In this document: positions 28,562 to 36,524 of the stretch, one piece after another
Position numbering within the stretch: position 1 is the first letter of the stretch
Layout: every line of letters starts with the position of its first letter
Notes under the pieces: generated by a model
Told to the model about the DNA's origin: nothing
Seen by the model: only the letters and a program-made list of their open reading frames with translations
Database searches by the model: none
Assembly (NCBI GenBank): GCA_016870155.1
Contig: VGCE01000004.1
Location: 1-64,000, forward strand
Length of the DNA stretch: 64,000 nt
DNA from: Actinomycetota bacterium
GTDB lineage: Bacteria > Actinomycetota > Thermoleophilia > Miltoncostaeales > Miltoncostaeaceae
Reading direction: 5' to 3'
Program-made: the position numbers and the translations under genes

Positions 28562-29482
28562 ATGAGCGCTCCCACCCGTCTCGAAAGCGCCCTCGCGGAG
28601 GGCCGTTTCGCCGTCACCAGCGAAATGGGCCCGCCCAAGAGCGCCGATCCCTCGGTGATCGCCGAGAAGGCCCGCCTGCTGGGGCCGGTGACCGACGCGG
28701 TGAACATCACCGACAACCAGACGGCGCAGTCGCGCATGTGCCCGCTGGCATCGGGGCGCATCGCGCTCGACAACGGCGCCGAGCCGGTGATGCAGATGAC
28801 CGTGCGCGACCGCAACCGCATGGCGCTCAGCAGCGACATCCTGGGCGCGTCGGCGCTGGGGATCCACAACACGCTGTGCATGAGCGGCGACCCCATCCAC
28901 ATCGGCAACCACCCCGACGCCGCCGTGGTGAACGACATCGACACCATGGCGCTGCTGCGCCTGCAGGCGTCCCTGCGCAACGGCCGCTTCATGAACGAGG
29001 CCGAGGAGGAGCTGGCCGGCGAGCCGCCGCACCTGGTGATCGGCGCCACGGCCCACCCTGCCGCCGACGACCCCGACGTGGAGATCTCGAAGATCCGCGC
29101 CAAGATGGAGGCGGGCGCCGACTTCTTCCAGACCCAGCTGGTGTACGAGCCCGAGCGCGTGGCGGCCTTCATGAGCCGCCTCGAGGCCGCCGACCTTCCC
29201 GCCCTGCCCAAGCTGCTCATCGGCGTGGGCCCCTTCAAGCACCTGCGCATGGCCGAGCACATGCGCGACAAGGTGTGGGGCGTCACGGTGCCCGACGCGC
29301 TCATCACCCGCATGCAGCAGGCCGATGATGAGGGCGAGACCGGCATGGACATCTGCGTGGAGGTCATCCAGGCCCTGCGCGAGATCCCGGGCGTTGCCGG
29401 CGTGCATGTGATGGCGATCGCCTGGGAAACGTCGGTGCCGGAGATCCTCTCGCGCGCCGGCTTGGTGCCCGCCGCCCGCTAG
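28562..29482 (+). CDS. Methylenetetrahydrofolate reductase family protein (MetF-like)
   Basis: 306 residues, a (beta/alpha)8 flavoprotein. The catalytic Glu position is in FAVTSEMGPPKSAD (about residue 21), and the flavin/folate contact is in CMSGDPIH. DFFQTQLVYEP matches the conserved FxxTQ of MetF. It diverges from E. coli MetF and is closer to the shorter forms found in anaerobes and actinobacteria, so the electron donor is uncertain. It is divergently oriented from the secreted-protein gene across 154 bases that hold no gene. Confidence 0.85.
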   Translation: MSAPTRLESALAEGRFAVTSEMGPPKSADPSVIAEKARLLGPVTDAVNITDNQTAQSRMCPLASGRIALDNGAEPVMQMTVRDRNRMALSSDILGASALGIHNTLCMSGDPIHIGNHPDAAVVNDIDTMALLRLQASLRNGRFMNEAEEELAGEPPHLVIGATAHPAADDPDVEISKIRAKMEAGADFFQTQLVYEPERVAAFMSRLEAADLPALPKLLIGVGPFKHLRMAEHMRDKVWGVTVPDALITRMQQADDEGETGMDICVEVIQALREIPGVAGVHVMAIAWETSVPEILSRAGLVPAAR

Positions 29483-29500
29483 AGCGCGTCGCCCTTCCCG

Positions 29501-30343
29501 CTAGGGCGCGTCGTCTCCCAGCAGGTCGCCGAGGTCCGCGAGGCCCTCGGCACCATCCATGTCGCCGCCCCCGCCGTCCCCGTCCACCTCAGCGGTGGCG
29601 ATGTCGATGGCGTCCTCGGCCAGCACGATCACCGTGGCGGTCCAGAGGGGGTCCTCGGCAGGGTCGTCCGGCACCGGCCCCTCGGCCAGGCGCTTGATCG
29701 ACGCCAGGGCCATGGGGGGCGCGGGCACGTCAAGTGCGAGCAGCGACTCACGGGCCCAGGCACGTATCTCGTCATCGCCGGTGGCGCGGGCCAGGCGCGG
29801 GGTGGCGACCTCAGGCGAGGTGCCGGCGTCGGCGTAGTCGGCGATCTCCGGCCCGAAGTCCTCGGGGTCGAGGTCGAGCAGGTCCACCACGGTGCGGCCT
29901 GCCGTAGTGGCCAGCGCGATCAGGGCCTCGGGGCGCTCGGGGTCGGTGCCCTGCGTGGCGGCCAGCACCTCGAGGCGATCGAGTGCCCGGGCACGGGCCG
30001 CGGCCAGGTCGAGCCCCGCGCGCTCGGCCAGCGCGAGGGCCAGGGGGTTGTGGGGGTCCGCATCGGCCGCGAACTCCTCGGCCACGACCAGGGAGCGGTC
30101 ATCGGCCGCGTCGTCGGACCGCTCCGCGCGCGAGAGCGCCGCGGCCATGGGGCCCTGCAGCACCGGCCACTGCGCGGTGGCCACCTGCTTGATGAGCGCG
30201 TCCACCTCGTCGCGGTCGGGCGCGCCCGCGCCGATGGCCGCGGCGAGCTGGGTGGCCTCGGGCCCCAGCAGCCCGCGCGGGAACGCCATGCCGGTCATGG
30301 CGATCACGCGCCGCATGGCGGCCATGTCGCGCTCGGTGCTCAC
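29501..30343 (-). CDS. Hypothetical protein, helical repeat-like, 280 residues
   Basis: Not recognised. The sequence is acidic and Ala/Asp-rich, largely helical (e.g. LALALAERAGLDLAAARARAL, PEALIALATTAGRTVVDLL), and ends in a Gly/Asp-rich disordered tail. No signal peptide, membrane segment or catalytic motif. The start ATG at 30343 lies 24 bases after the FAH-family gene, so it is probably co-transcribed with it. A HEAT/TPR-like scaffold is conceivable but not shown. Confidence 0.65.
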   Translation of the reverse strand: MSTERDMAAMRRVIAMTGMAFPRGLLGPEATQLAAAIGAGAPDRDEVDALIKQVATAQWPVLQGPMAAALSRAERSDDAADDRSLVVAEEFAADADPHNPLALALAERAGLDLAAARARALDRLEVLAATQGTDPERPEALIALATTAGRTVVDLLDLDPEDFGPEIADYADAGTSPEVATPRLARATGDDEIRAWARESLLALDVPAPPMALASIKRLAEGPVPDDPAEDPLWTATVIVLAEDAIDIATAEVDGDGGGGDMDGAEGLADLGDLLGDDAP

Positions 30344-30367
30344 GGCGTCGTCCTCACGGGGTCATCC

Positions 30368-31174
30368 TCACGGCAGAACGATCTCATGCTCGATCGCGCC
30401 CAGCCGGCTGATCTCGATGCGCACGATGTCCCCGGGCTGAAGGAACCGCATGGGGTCCATCCCCACGCCCACGCCCTGCGGGGTGCCGGTGGTGATCACG
30501 TCGCCTGGCTCCAGCGGGAACACATGCGATGCGAACGACACCAGCTCGGCGACGGTGAAGATCATGTCCTCGGTGCTGGTGTCCTGGCGCAGCTCGCCGT
30601 TCACCCATGTGCGGATGCGCATGTCCTGGGGGTCGCCGGCCTCCCCATTCGAGGTGATCCACGGACCCATGGGCATGAACCCCCACCCGCTCTTGGCGCG
30701 GATCCACTGCGGCTCGCTCTTCTGCCGGTCGCGGGCGCTGACGTCGTTGACCACCGTGTACCCGAACACGTGCTCGAGTGCGCGGTCCACCGGCACGCGG
30801 TGCGCCCGCGGGCCGATCACCACACCAAGCTCGCCCTCGTAGTCGAGGCAGCGCGTCCACTCGGGGTGCACCACCGGGCCCGACGGCCGGTTCACCGTGC
30901 CGCGCATCTTGGCGAACAGCACCGGCTCGTCGGGCGGCTCCTTGCCCGTCTCCGCCGCGTGCGCCCGGTAGTTGAGCCCGATGCCGAAGGCATTGCCCGG
31001 CACCACCGGGGCCTCGAGCACCACCCACGACAGCGGCACGGGATCGCCCGCTGGCACGGGGTCTGCCCCGCGAATGACGTCGAGGGCGTCGGCCACGGCG
31101 AGAGGCACCACGGTGTCCCCTTCGACCAGTCCGGGAACGGTCCCGTCGGGGCCGCGGAAGGAGCACAGGCGCAT
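30368..31174 (-). CDS. Fumarylacetoacetate hydrolase family protein
   Basis: 268 residues. The FAH-fold metal site is present: DYEGELGVVIG (two Glu, about residues 112-122) and the later Asp in TVVNDVSARDRQ. An N-terminal GTVPGLVEGDTVVPL and the substrate-loop GLNYRAHAAETG are typical of the 2-hydroxyhepta-2,4-diene-1,7-dioate isomerase/acylpyruvase group. Those enzymes cleave or decarboxylate 2-oxo acids in aromatic or pyruvate metabolism; the exact substrate is undetermined. Confidence 0.92.
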   Translation of the reverse strand: MRLCSFRGPDGTVPGLVEGDTVVPLAVADALDVIRGADPVPAGDPVPLSWVVLEAPVVPGNAFGIGLNYRAHAAETGKEPPDEPVLFAKMRGTVNRPSGPVVHPEWTRCLDYEGELGVVIGPRAHRVPVDRALEHVFGYTVVNDVSARDRQKSEPQWIRAKSGWGFMPMGPWITSNGEAGDPQDMRIRTWVNGELRQDTSTEDMIFTVAELVSFASHVFPLEPGDVITTGTPQGVGVGMDPMRFLQPGDIVRIEISRLGAIEHEIVLP

Positions 31175-31298
31175 CGGCCGCTATCCTACGGACCTCCCGC
31201 CGGCCCTTGCGTGGCCGTCACCTGACCACGGAAGGGGCCCTATCTCTCCGCGCACTGATGACACCCGCACCGACGGGAACCCCGCAGCGCGGCAGGCC

Positions 31299-31901
31299 GT
31301 GTCCGAGGGGGTCCGCGGATTCTTCGCCCCCTTCGTGCGGTTCCTGGTGCGCATGGGCGTCACGCCCAATGCCATCACGGTGTTCGGCTTCGTGCTGGCT
31401 ATCGCGACGGCGGTGCTCGCCGGCCTCCAGCTGTGGATCTGGGCGGCGGTCGTGGGGATCATCGGGGGGTTGAGCGACCTGTTCGACGGCTCGGTGGCCC
31501 GCCTCAGCGGCAAGGCCAGCCGCTTCGGGGCGTTCCTCGACTCCAACCTCGACCGCCTCGGCGAGGGCCTCGTGCTCGGGGGCATCGGCGTGGCCATGGC
31601 CAGCGACGGCCGCACCTACGCCGTCGCCATGATCTTCCTCGCGCTCACCGGGGCATTCCTGGTGTCGTACACCCGCGCACGCGCCGAGGGGCTGGGCATC
31701 GACTCCAACAAGGGCGGGCTGTTCAGCCGCACCGAGCGACTGATCCTCATCGGCTTCGCGCTGCTGCTGGGCGGCTGGGGAATCACCATCGAGGTCATTA
31801 TGACCATCCTCGCCGTGGGGACTCTCATCACCTTCGCCCAGCGCCTTTTCTACGTACACTCCGTGCTCCGGGATGCCGACGGGCCCCCGGACACCAGGTA
31901 A
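31299..31901 (+). CDS. CDP-alcohol phosphatidyltransferase (probable phosphatidylinositol phosphate synthase)
   Basis: 200 residues from the GTG at 31299. The frame is open well upstream without a better canonical start; an ATC at 31242 behind GGAAGGGG is an alternative. The catalytic signature DGxxARx8GxxxDxxxD is complete in [20 protein letters not shown] continuing SNLD, after the first helix, and about five further helices follow. The adjacent inositol-1-phosphate synthase points to inositol phosphate as the alcohol, i.e. the actinobacterial PI route; this is inference. It ends 22 bases before the synthase start. Confidence 0.9.
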   Translation: MSEGVRGFFAPFVRFLVRMGVTPNAITVFGFVLAIATAVLAGLQLWIWAAVVGIIGGLSDLFDGSVARLSGKASRFGAFLDSNLDRLGEGLVLGGIGVAMASDGRTYAVAMIFLALTGAFLVSYTRARAEGLGIDSNKGGLFSRTERLILIGFALLLGGWGITIEVIMTILAVGTLITFAQRLFYVHSVLRDADGPPDTR

Positions 31902-31923
31902 ACAACGGGGGAGACCCGATCTC

Positions 31924-33018
31924 GTGGGCAAGTCGGTCAACGTGGCCATCATCGGCGTGGGCAACTGCGCCTCGTCGTTCGTCCAGGGCGTGCAGTACTA
32001 CAAGGACGCCGGCAAGGACGACTTCGTCCCCGGCCTCATGCATTCGGTGCTGGGCGGCTACCACGTGAAGGACATCAACTTCACCGCGGCGATCGACATC
32101 GACGTCAACAAGGTGGGCCTCGACCTGGCCGACGCGATCTTCACCGAGCCCAACAACACCATCAAGTTCTCGGACGTCCCCGAGACCGGCGTGCACGTGT
32201 CGCGCGGCATGACCCACGACGGGCTGGGCAAGTACCTCTCGGAGGTCATCGAGAAGGCGCCGGGCGAGACTGCCGACATCACCGGGCTGCTTAAGAGCAC
32301 CAAGACCGACGTGGTGGTGTCGTACCTGCCGGTGGGTTCCGAGCAGGCCACCAAGTGGTATGTGGAGCACATCCTGGCCGCGGGCTGCGGGTTCGTGAAC
32401 TGCGTGCCGGTGTTCATCGGCCGCGAGCACTACTGGCAGGAGCGCTTCCGCGAGGCCGGCGCGCCGATCGTGGGCGACGACATCAAGAGCCAGGTGGGCG
32501 CCACCATCGTGCACCGCCAGCTCACCCGCCTCATGCGCGAGCGCGGCGTGCGCCTCAAGCACACTACGCAGCTCAACTTCGGCGGCAACACCGACTTCCT
32601 CAACATGCTCGAGCGCGAGCGCCTCGAGAGCAAGAAGATCAGCAAGACCAACGCCGTCACCTCGATGCTCGACTACGAGATGGACCCCAAGGACATCCAC
32701 ATCGGGCCGAGCGACTACGTGCCGTGGCTCACCGACCGCAAGTGGGCGCACATCCGCCTTGAGGGCCAGGCGTTCGGTGACGTGCCGCTCAACATCGAGC
32801 TCAAGCTCGAGGTGTGGGACTCCCCCAACTCGGCCGGCGTGGTGATCGACGCCGTGCGCTGCTGCAAGCTGGCCAGGGACCGCGGCATCTCGGGCACGCT
32901 CGAGGGTCCGTCGTCGTACTTCATGAAGAGCCCGCCCATCCAGCACCCGGACGACGTCGCCCGCCAGATGACCGAGGAGTTCATCAGCGGCGAGAGCGAC
33001 GCCGCCCTGCCCAGGTAG
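31924..33018 (+). CDS. ino1: Inositol-1-phosphate synthase
   Basis: 364 residues from the GTG at 31924 with GGGGGAG upstream, the usual size of the actinobacterial form. Converts glucose 6-phosphate to 1L-myo-inositol 1-phosphate with NAD. The Rossmann motif is [17 protein letters not shown]; the active-site region includes [22 protein letters not shown] with the catalytic Lys, and [18 protein letters not shown]. It supplies inositol phosphate to the phosphatidyltransferase before it, and probably to the glycosylated lipid made by the next gene. Confidence 0.96.
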   Translation: MGKSVNVAIIGVGNCASSFVQGVQYYKDAGKDDFVPGLMHSVLGGYHVKDINFTAAIDIDVNKVGLDLADAIFTEPNNTIKFSDVPETGVHVSRGMTHDGLGKYLSEVIEKAPGETADITGLLKSTKTDVVVSYLPVGSEQATKWYVEHILAAGCGFVNCVPVFIGREHYWQERFREAGAPIVGDDIKSQVGATIVHRQLTRLMRERGVRLKHTTQLNFGGNTDFLNMLERERLESKKISKTNAVTSMLDYEMDPKDIHIGPSDYVPWLTDRKWAHIRLEGQAFGDVPLNIELKLEVWDSPNSAGVVIDAVRCCKLARDRGISGTLEGPSSYFMKSPPIQHPDDVARQMTEEFISGESDAALPR

Positions 33019-33031
33019 GGCGGGGCCCGCG

Positions 33032-34849
33032 GTGAGCGACTCACCGCTCAGGATCGCCCTGGTATCGCCCCACGCGTTCCCCCCGGGGGACGACGTGGGG
33101 CACGCGGTTGCCGCCGAGGCCGAGGCCCTGGCGCGCCGCGGGCATGCGGTGACGATCCTCGCCCCCGGCAAGGGCCGGCAGGCAGCCGACGCGGGCCGGC
33201 GGCGCATCGAGGCGCTGGAGGCCGGCGACGCCGACGCCGTGGCCGCAGGTCCCGGCGGGCCGCCCCTGCTGGTGGCCACCTCACGGGCCATCCGCAAGAG
33301 CAGCAAGGGCACCGGGCGCCGCCTCGGCGGGCCCATCGAATCGGCATCGGGGCTCGAGATCGCCCTTGGCCTGGGCGGCTTCGACGTGGCCCACCTGCAC
33401 GAGCCCCTGGCCCCGTCGCCCGCGCTGGCCGCGCTGCGCCATGCCACCGGCATTCGGGCGGTCACCTTCCACCGCACCGCGCCACTGGCCGGCGTGGCGT
33501 TCGTGCGGCCCCTCGTGGACCGCGCCCTGGCGCAGGCCGATCTTCGCATCGCGCTCTCGCCCGCCGCACGCCACGTGCTGGCCGGGGTGCTCCCCGGCGA
33601 GTACGAGGTGGTGCCCGAGGGGCTCGACCCGGCGCTGTTCGGGCCGCCCGCCGATCATCCCGGCATCGTGGTGGTGGCCCGCGATCGCGATCGCACCGGG
33701 CTGCGCTTCGTGCTGCGCGCGCTGGTGGGCACCGACCCCGCGCAGACCGGCCCCATCACCATCATCGGGCCGCCCGACGCGCCCCAGCGCACGCGCACGG
33801 CGGTGCCCAAGGCGCTGCGTGACCGCGTGCGGGTGGTGCCCGACGCCGGAGCGGTCAGCCGCGCCGAGGCCCTGCGCGAGGGGCGCATCGCACTGTTCCC
33901 CACCGACGAGGAGGCTGGTAGCCCCGTGCTGCGCGAGGCCATGGCCGCATCGATGTGCGTGCTGGCCGCGCGCTGCCCCGATGCGGACGATGCGCTCGGC
34001 ACCGACGCCGGCATGACCCTTCCCCCCTTCAACGCCGAGGCGTGGGCCGATGCCGTGGCGTCGTGCCTCGCCAACCCGGCGCGGGTGGCGTTGTTCGGCG
34101 CCGCGGCCGAGGTCCGGGGGCGCGCGCGCGCGTGGGACGACGTGGCCGTCGACCTCGAACAGTTGTACCGCGGCGCGGTGGCCCGCCCCGCAGAGGCGGC
34201 CGCCGCGGGCGCCGAGCCGCCGGTGTTCGCCGATCTTCGCGTGCGCACGGGCCCCGGACTCGGGCCGCGCGAGATCGTGGCCACGGCCGTGGAGCGCGAC
34301 ATCCGCGTCGTGGCGGTCGCGGCCCCGGGCGGCATCGAGCCGGCACTCGAGGTGCACCGCGCAGCGCCCGAGCGCGTGCGGGTGATCGTGGGGCAGGAGA
34401 TCGACACCCGCGAGGGCGTGATCGTGGGACTGTTCCTCACGCACTCGGTGCCCGACGGCCTGGCGCTGGATGACTCGCTGCGCCGCGTGCGCGACCAAGG
34501 CGGCATCACCGTGATTCCCCACCCCGACTCCGCCATCGCGCCGCCGGCCGAGTCGCTGCGCGGCGCGCAGCACCTGATCGACTGCCACGAGGGGCTCACG
34601 CCCATGCGCCCGGCCGCGCAGGCCACCGATGCCGCACTGCTTCTGCAGCGAGCGGGCCTGGTGGTGACCGCGGGAAGCGCCGCGGCGGCCCCCGCCGAGA
34701 TGGGCACGGCCGGCGTGCTCATGCGGCCCTTCGCCGGCCCCGAGGAGTTCCTGGCCGCGCTGGGCGACGCCCGCCCGGTGCGCCGGCGCCGCGGCCTTCG
34801 CGGCCGGAGCGCGCGTTCCTCGCGCCGCGCGTCGCAGCAGGATGCCTAG
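33032..34849 (+). CDS. GT4 glycosyltransferase fused to degenerate PHP domain
   Basis: 605 residues. Residues ~1-385 are a GT-B retaining glycosyltransferase of family 4: an N-terminal SPHAFPPGDDVGHAVAAEAE, VAHLHEPLAPSPAL and the donor site DEEAGSPVLREAMAASM (E-x7-E type). Residues ~395-575 follow the PHP order (FADLRVRTGPGLGPREIV, VGQEIDTREGVIVGLFLTH, VIPHPDS), but the first metal ligands are changed: HxH is RVR and the usual DH is AAP. The tail is Arg-rich. Starting 13 bases after ino1, it may mannosylate or glycosylate phosphatidylinositol (PimA-like); that is inferred from context. Confidence 0.85.
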   Translation: MSDSPLRIALVSPHAFPPGDDVGHAVAAEAEALARRGHAVTILAPGKGRQAADAGRRRIEALEAGDADAVAAGPGGPPLLVATSRAIRKSSKGTGRRLGGPIESASGLEIALGLGGFDVAHLHEPLAPSPALAALRHATGIRAVTFHRTAPLAGVAFVRPLVDRALAQADLRIALSPAARHVLAGVLPGEYEVVPEGLDPALFGPPADHPGIVVVARDRDRTGLRFVLRALVGTDPAQTGPITIIGPPDAPQRTRTAVPKALRDRVRVVPDAGAVSRAEALREGRIALFPTDEEAGSPVLREAMAASMCVLAARCPDADDALGTDAGMTLPPFNAEAWADAVASCLANPARVALFGAAAEVRGRARAWDDVAVDLEQLYRGAVARPAEAAAAGAEPPVFADLRVRTGPGLGPREIVATAVERDIRVVAVAAPGGIEPALEVHRAAPERVRVIVGQEIDTREGVIVGLFLTHSVPDGLALDDSLRRVRDQGGITVIPHPDSAIAPPAESLRGAQHLIDCHEGLTPMRPAAQATDAALLLQRAGLVVTAGSAAAAPAEMGTAGVLMRPFAGPEEFLAALGDARPVRRRRGLRGRSARSSRRASQQDA

Positions 34850-34915
34850 GTTGCAACGCTCGCTGCGGGCTCCGGGGAGGAACCGCATGCGAGCACCACG
34901 AAACGTCATGCGCTG

Positions 34916-35563
34916 ATGAGCGCCGAGTCACCCGCCACTCCCGAGCCCGGTCCCGACGAGGGACGGTCCGTCCCGCGCATCGAGGATGCCTACCTTGATC
35001 GGGCGATCCGTGAGATGCACCTGCTCGAGGAGCGCATGGACGCCTGCATGGGCTGCGCCGCCTCGGGCACGTTCCCGGTGAAGGCATCGGGATCGCCCAC
35101 CGCGGACATCATGCTCATCAAGTGGCAGTCGTCGCTCTCGGAGCGCCAGGAGGGCGTGTCGTTCTACGGGCGATCGGGCGAGGCCGTGCGCCGCAGCGTG
35201 GAGCGCCTGCACGTGGACCCCTCCGCGCTCTACGGCACCCTGGTGCTCAAGTGCCCGCACGCCGACCCGTCGGGGCCCATGGGCGACGAGCTCGAGTGGC
35301 TGGCCGAGGAGATCCGCATCGTGCGCCCGCGGCTCATCGTGGTGATGGGCGACCGCAGCATCGGCGCCGTTGACGCCCTGAAGTTCCCCATGGCCGAGCC
35401 CCTGCCCGTGGAGCAGGGCGTGGTCACCCGCTGGACGCCGTCCATCGAGGCGCTGGTCACCCCGGACATCGACGACTCCCTCGACGAGCAGGACGCCAAG
35501 CGCCGCTTCTGGGCCGCCTTCCGGGCCCTCGGCGACTGGTACGCAGCCGAGCCCCCCTGGTAG
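34916..35563 (+). CDS. Uracil-DNA-glycosylase-superfamily protein lacking the catalytic motif
   Basis: 215 residues. The family 4/5 UDG order is visible: CMGCAASG at the position of the first cluster Cys pair, FYGRSGEAVRRSVERL matching the PFVGRAG loop and helix, YGTLVLKCPHADP matching the NVVKCRPP region, and RPRLIVVMGDRSI. The usual GEAPG water-activating motif is replaced by IKWQSSLSER, and the second cluster Cys pair is incomplete, so base excision activity is doubtful. It lies 66 bases after the glycosyltransferase on the same strand. Role unknown. Confidence 0.7.
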   Translation: MSAESPATPEPGPDEGRSVPRIEDAYLDRAIREMHLLEERMDACMGCAASGTFPVKASGSPTADIMLIKWQSSLSERQEGVSFYGRSGEAVRRSVERLHVDPSALYGTLVLKCPHADPSGPMGDELEWLAEEIRIVRPRLIVVMGDRSIGAVDALKFPMAEPLPVEQGVVTRWTPSIEALVTPDIDDSLDEQDAKRRFWAAFRALGDWYAAEPPW

Positions 35564-35569
35564 GCGTCC

Positions 35570-35586
35570 CGGCGGGCCGCCCGCCG
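35570..35586 (+). terminator. Hairpin after the UDG-like gene
   Basis: Perfect 7-bp stem CGGCGGG / CCCGCCG with a three-base loop, 6 bases past the stop, no T-run. Likely ends the plus-strand lipid/glycosyltransferase transcript. Confidence 0.55.
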
Positions 35587-35627
35587 TACTGCGGGCATGG
35601 GCCACGCCGGTCGGGCAGACTCAATTC

Positions 35628-36479
35628 ATGAAAACACCTCTGCGCCTCCTCGCAGCGGCCTCAGCTGCCGCGCTCGCCATCACCGTTGTCGGCTGCGGCT
35701 CCTCCGACTACGCATCGTCACCCGACGCCGCTGCCGAGACCGCCCCGTCCGCGGACACCACCGCGGCGCCCGACGCCGACGGCAACCTCGCCACCTTCAT
35801 GAAGGACGTCGGCGAGGAGCTCAACGCCTACTGGGCCGCCGACTGGGGCGAGGGCTGGAAGAACGCGGTGGTGAAGATTCCCGAGGACGCCGCCGAGACC
35901 GCGTGCGGCACCATCGACGCCAACGAGGTGGGGCCCGCGTACTGCGGCGCCGACTTCACCATGGTGCTGCCCGTGGCCTTCTTCCGCGACGAGATCATCC
36001 GCGCCGATGAGGACCTGAATAACGACGCCGCCGTGGCTGCCGTTATCGGCCACGAGTTCGGGCACCACATCCAGGAGCTCGCCGGCGTGGGCGAGGCCGT
36101 CTCCGGGGCGCAGGCCGACGTCCCCGAGATCGCCAACCTGCTGTCGGTGGCCAATGAGCTGCACGCCGACTGCCTGATGGGCGAGTGGATGTCGTCCGTG
36201 AACGGCGAGAGTCGCCTCGAGCCCGGCGACCTCGACGAGGTGCTTACCGTCCTGGAGAAGATCGGCGACGACAAGCTGTCGGAGAGCGTCGGGGAGCAGG
36301 CAGACCCTGAGACCTTCGACCACGGCACCGCCGAGCAGCGACAGACATGGTTCGGCGTCGGCTTCGAGACGCGGGACATCGAGGCGTGCAACAAGGTGTA
36401 CGACGACCTGGCCGACGGCACGCTGTCCGAGGAGGTTCAGGCGGGCGCAGACGCGGTGAATGAATCACGCACTGATTGA
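35628..36479 (+). CDS. Lipoprotein neutral zinc metallopeptidase (YpfJ family)
   Basis: 283 residues. The N-terminus is a lipoprotein signal with lipobox around TVVGCGSS (acylated Cys about residue 23), followed by an Ala/Asp/Pro-rich linker. The catalytic HExxH is HEFGHHIQ (about residues 142-149), and the third ligand lies in NELHADCLMGEW, as in PF04228. Four Cys outside the lipobox (TACGTI, AYCGAD, HADC, EACN) may form disulfides. The target is unknown. Start ATG 35628; the gene appears monocistronic. Confidence 0.92.
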   Translation: MKTPLRLLAAASAAALAITVVGCGSSDYASSPDAAAETAPSADTTAAPDADGNLATFMKDVGEELNAYWAADWGEGWKNAVVKIPEDAAETACGTIDANEVGPAYCGADFTMVLPVAFFRDEIIRADEDLNNDAAVAAVIGHEFGHHIQELAGVGEAVSGAQADVPEIANLLSVANELHADCLMGEWMSSVNGESRLEPGDLDEVLTVLEKIGDDKLSESVGEQADPETFDHGTAEQRQTWFGVGFETRDIEACNKVYDDLADGTLSEEVQAGADAVNESRTD

Positions 36480-36524
36480 CCTGACCGAGCTCGCCCGTCA
36501 AGGGCCCTGCAGCCCGCGAGGCGG

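Noticed and set aside
31242-31901. ATC as the certain start of the phosphatidyltransferase
   Set aside because: It has a purine-rich site upstream but the spacing is short, and the GTG at 31299 is canonical and fits the family start. The evidence does not decide between them.
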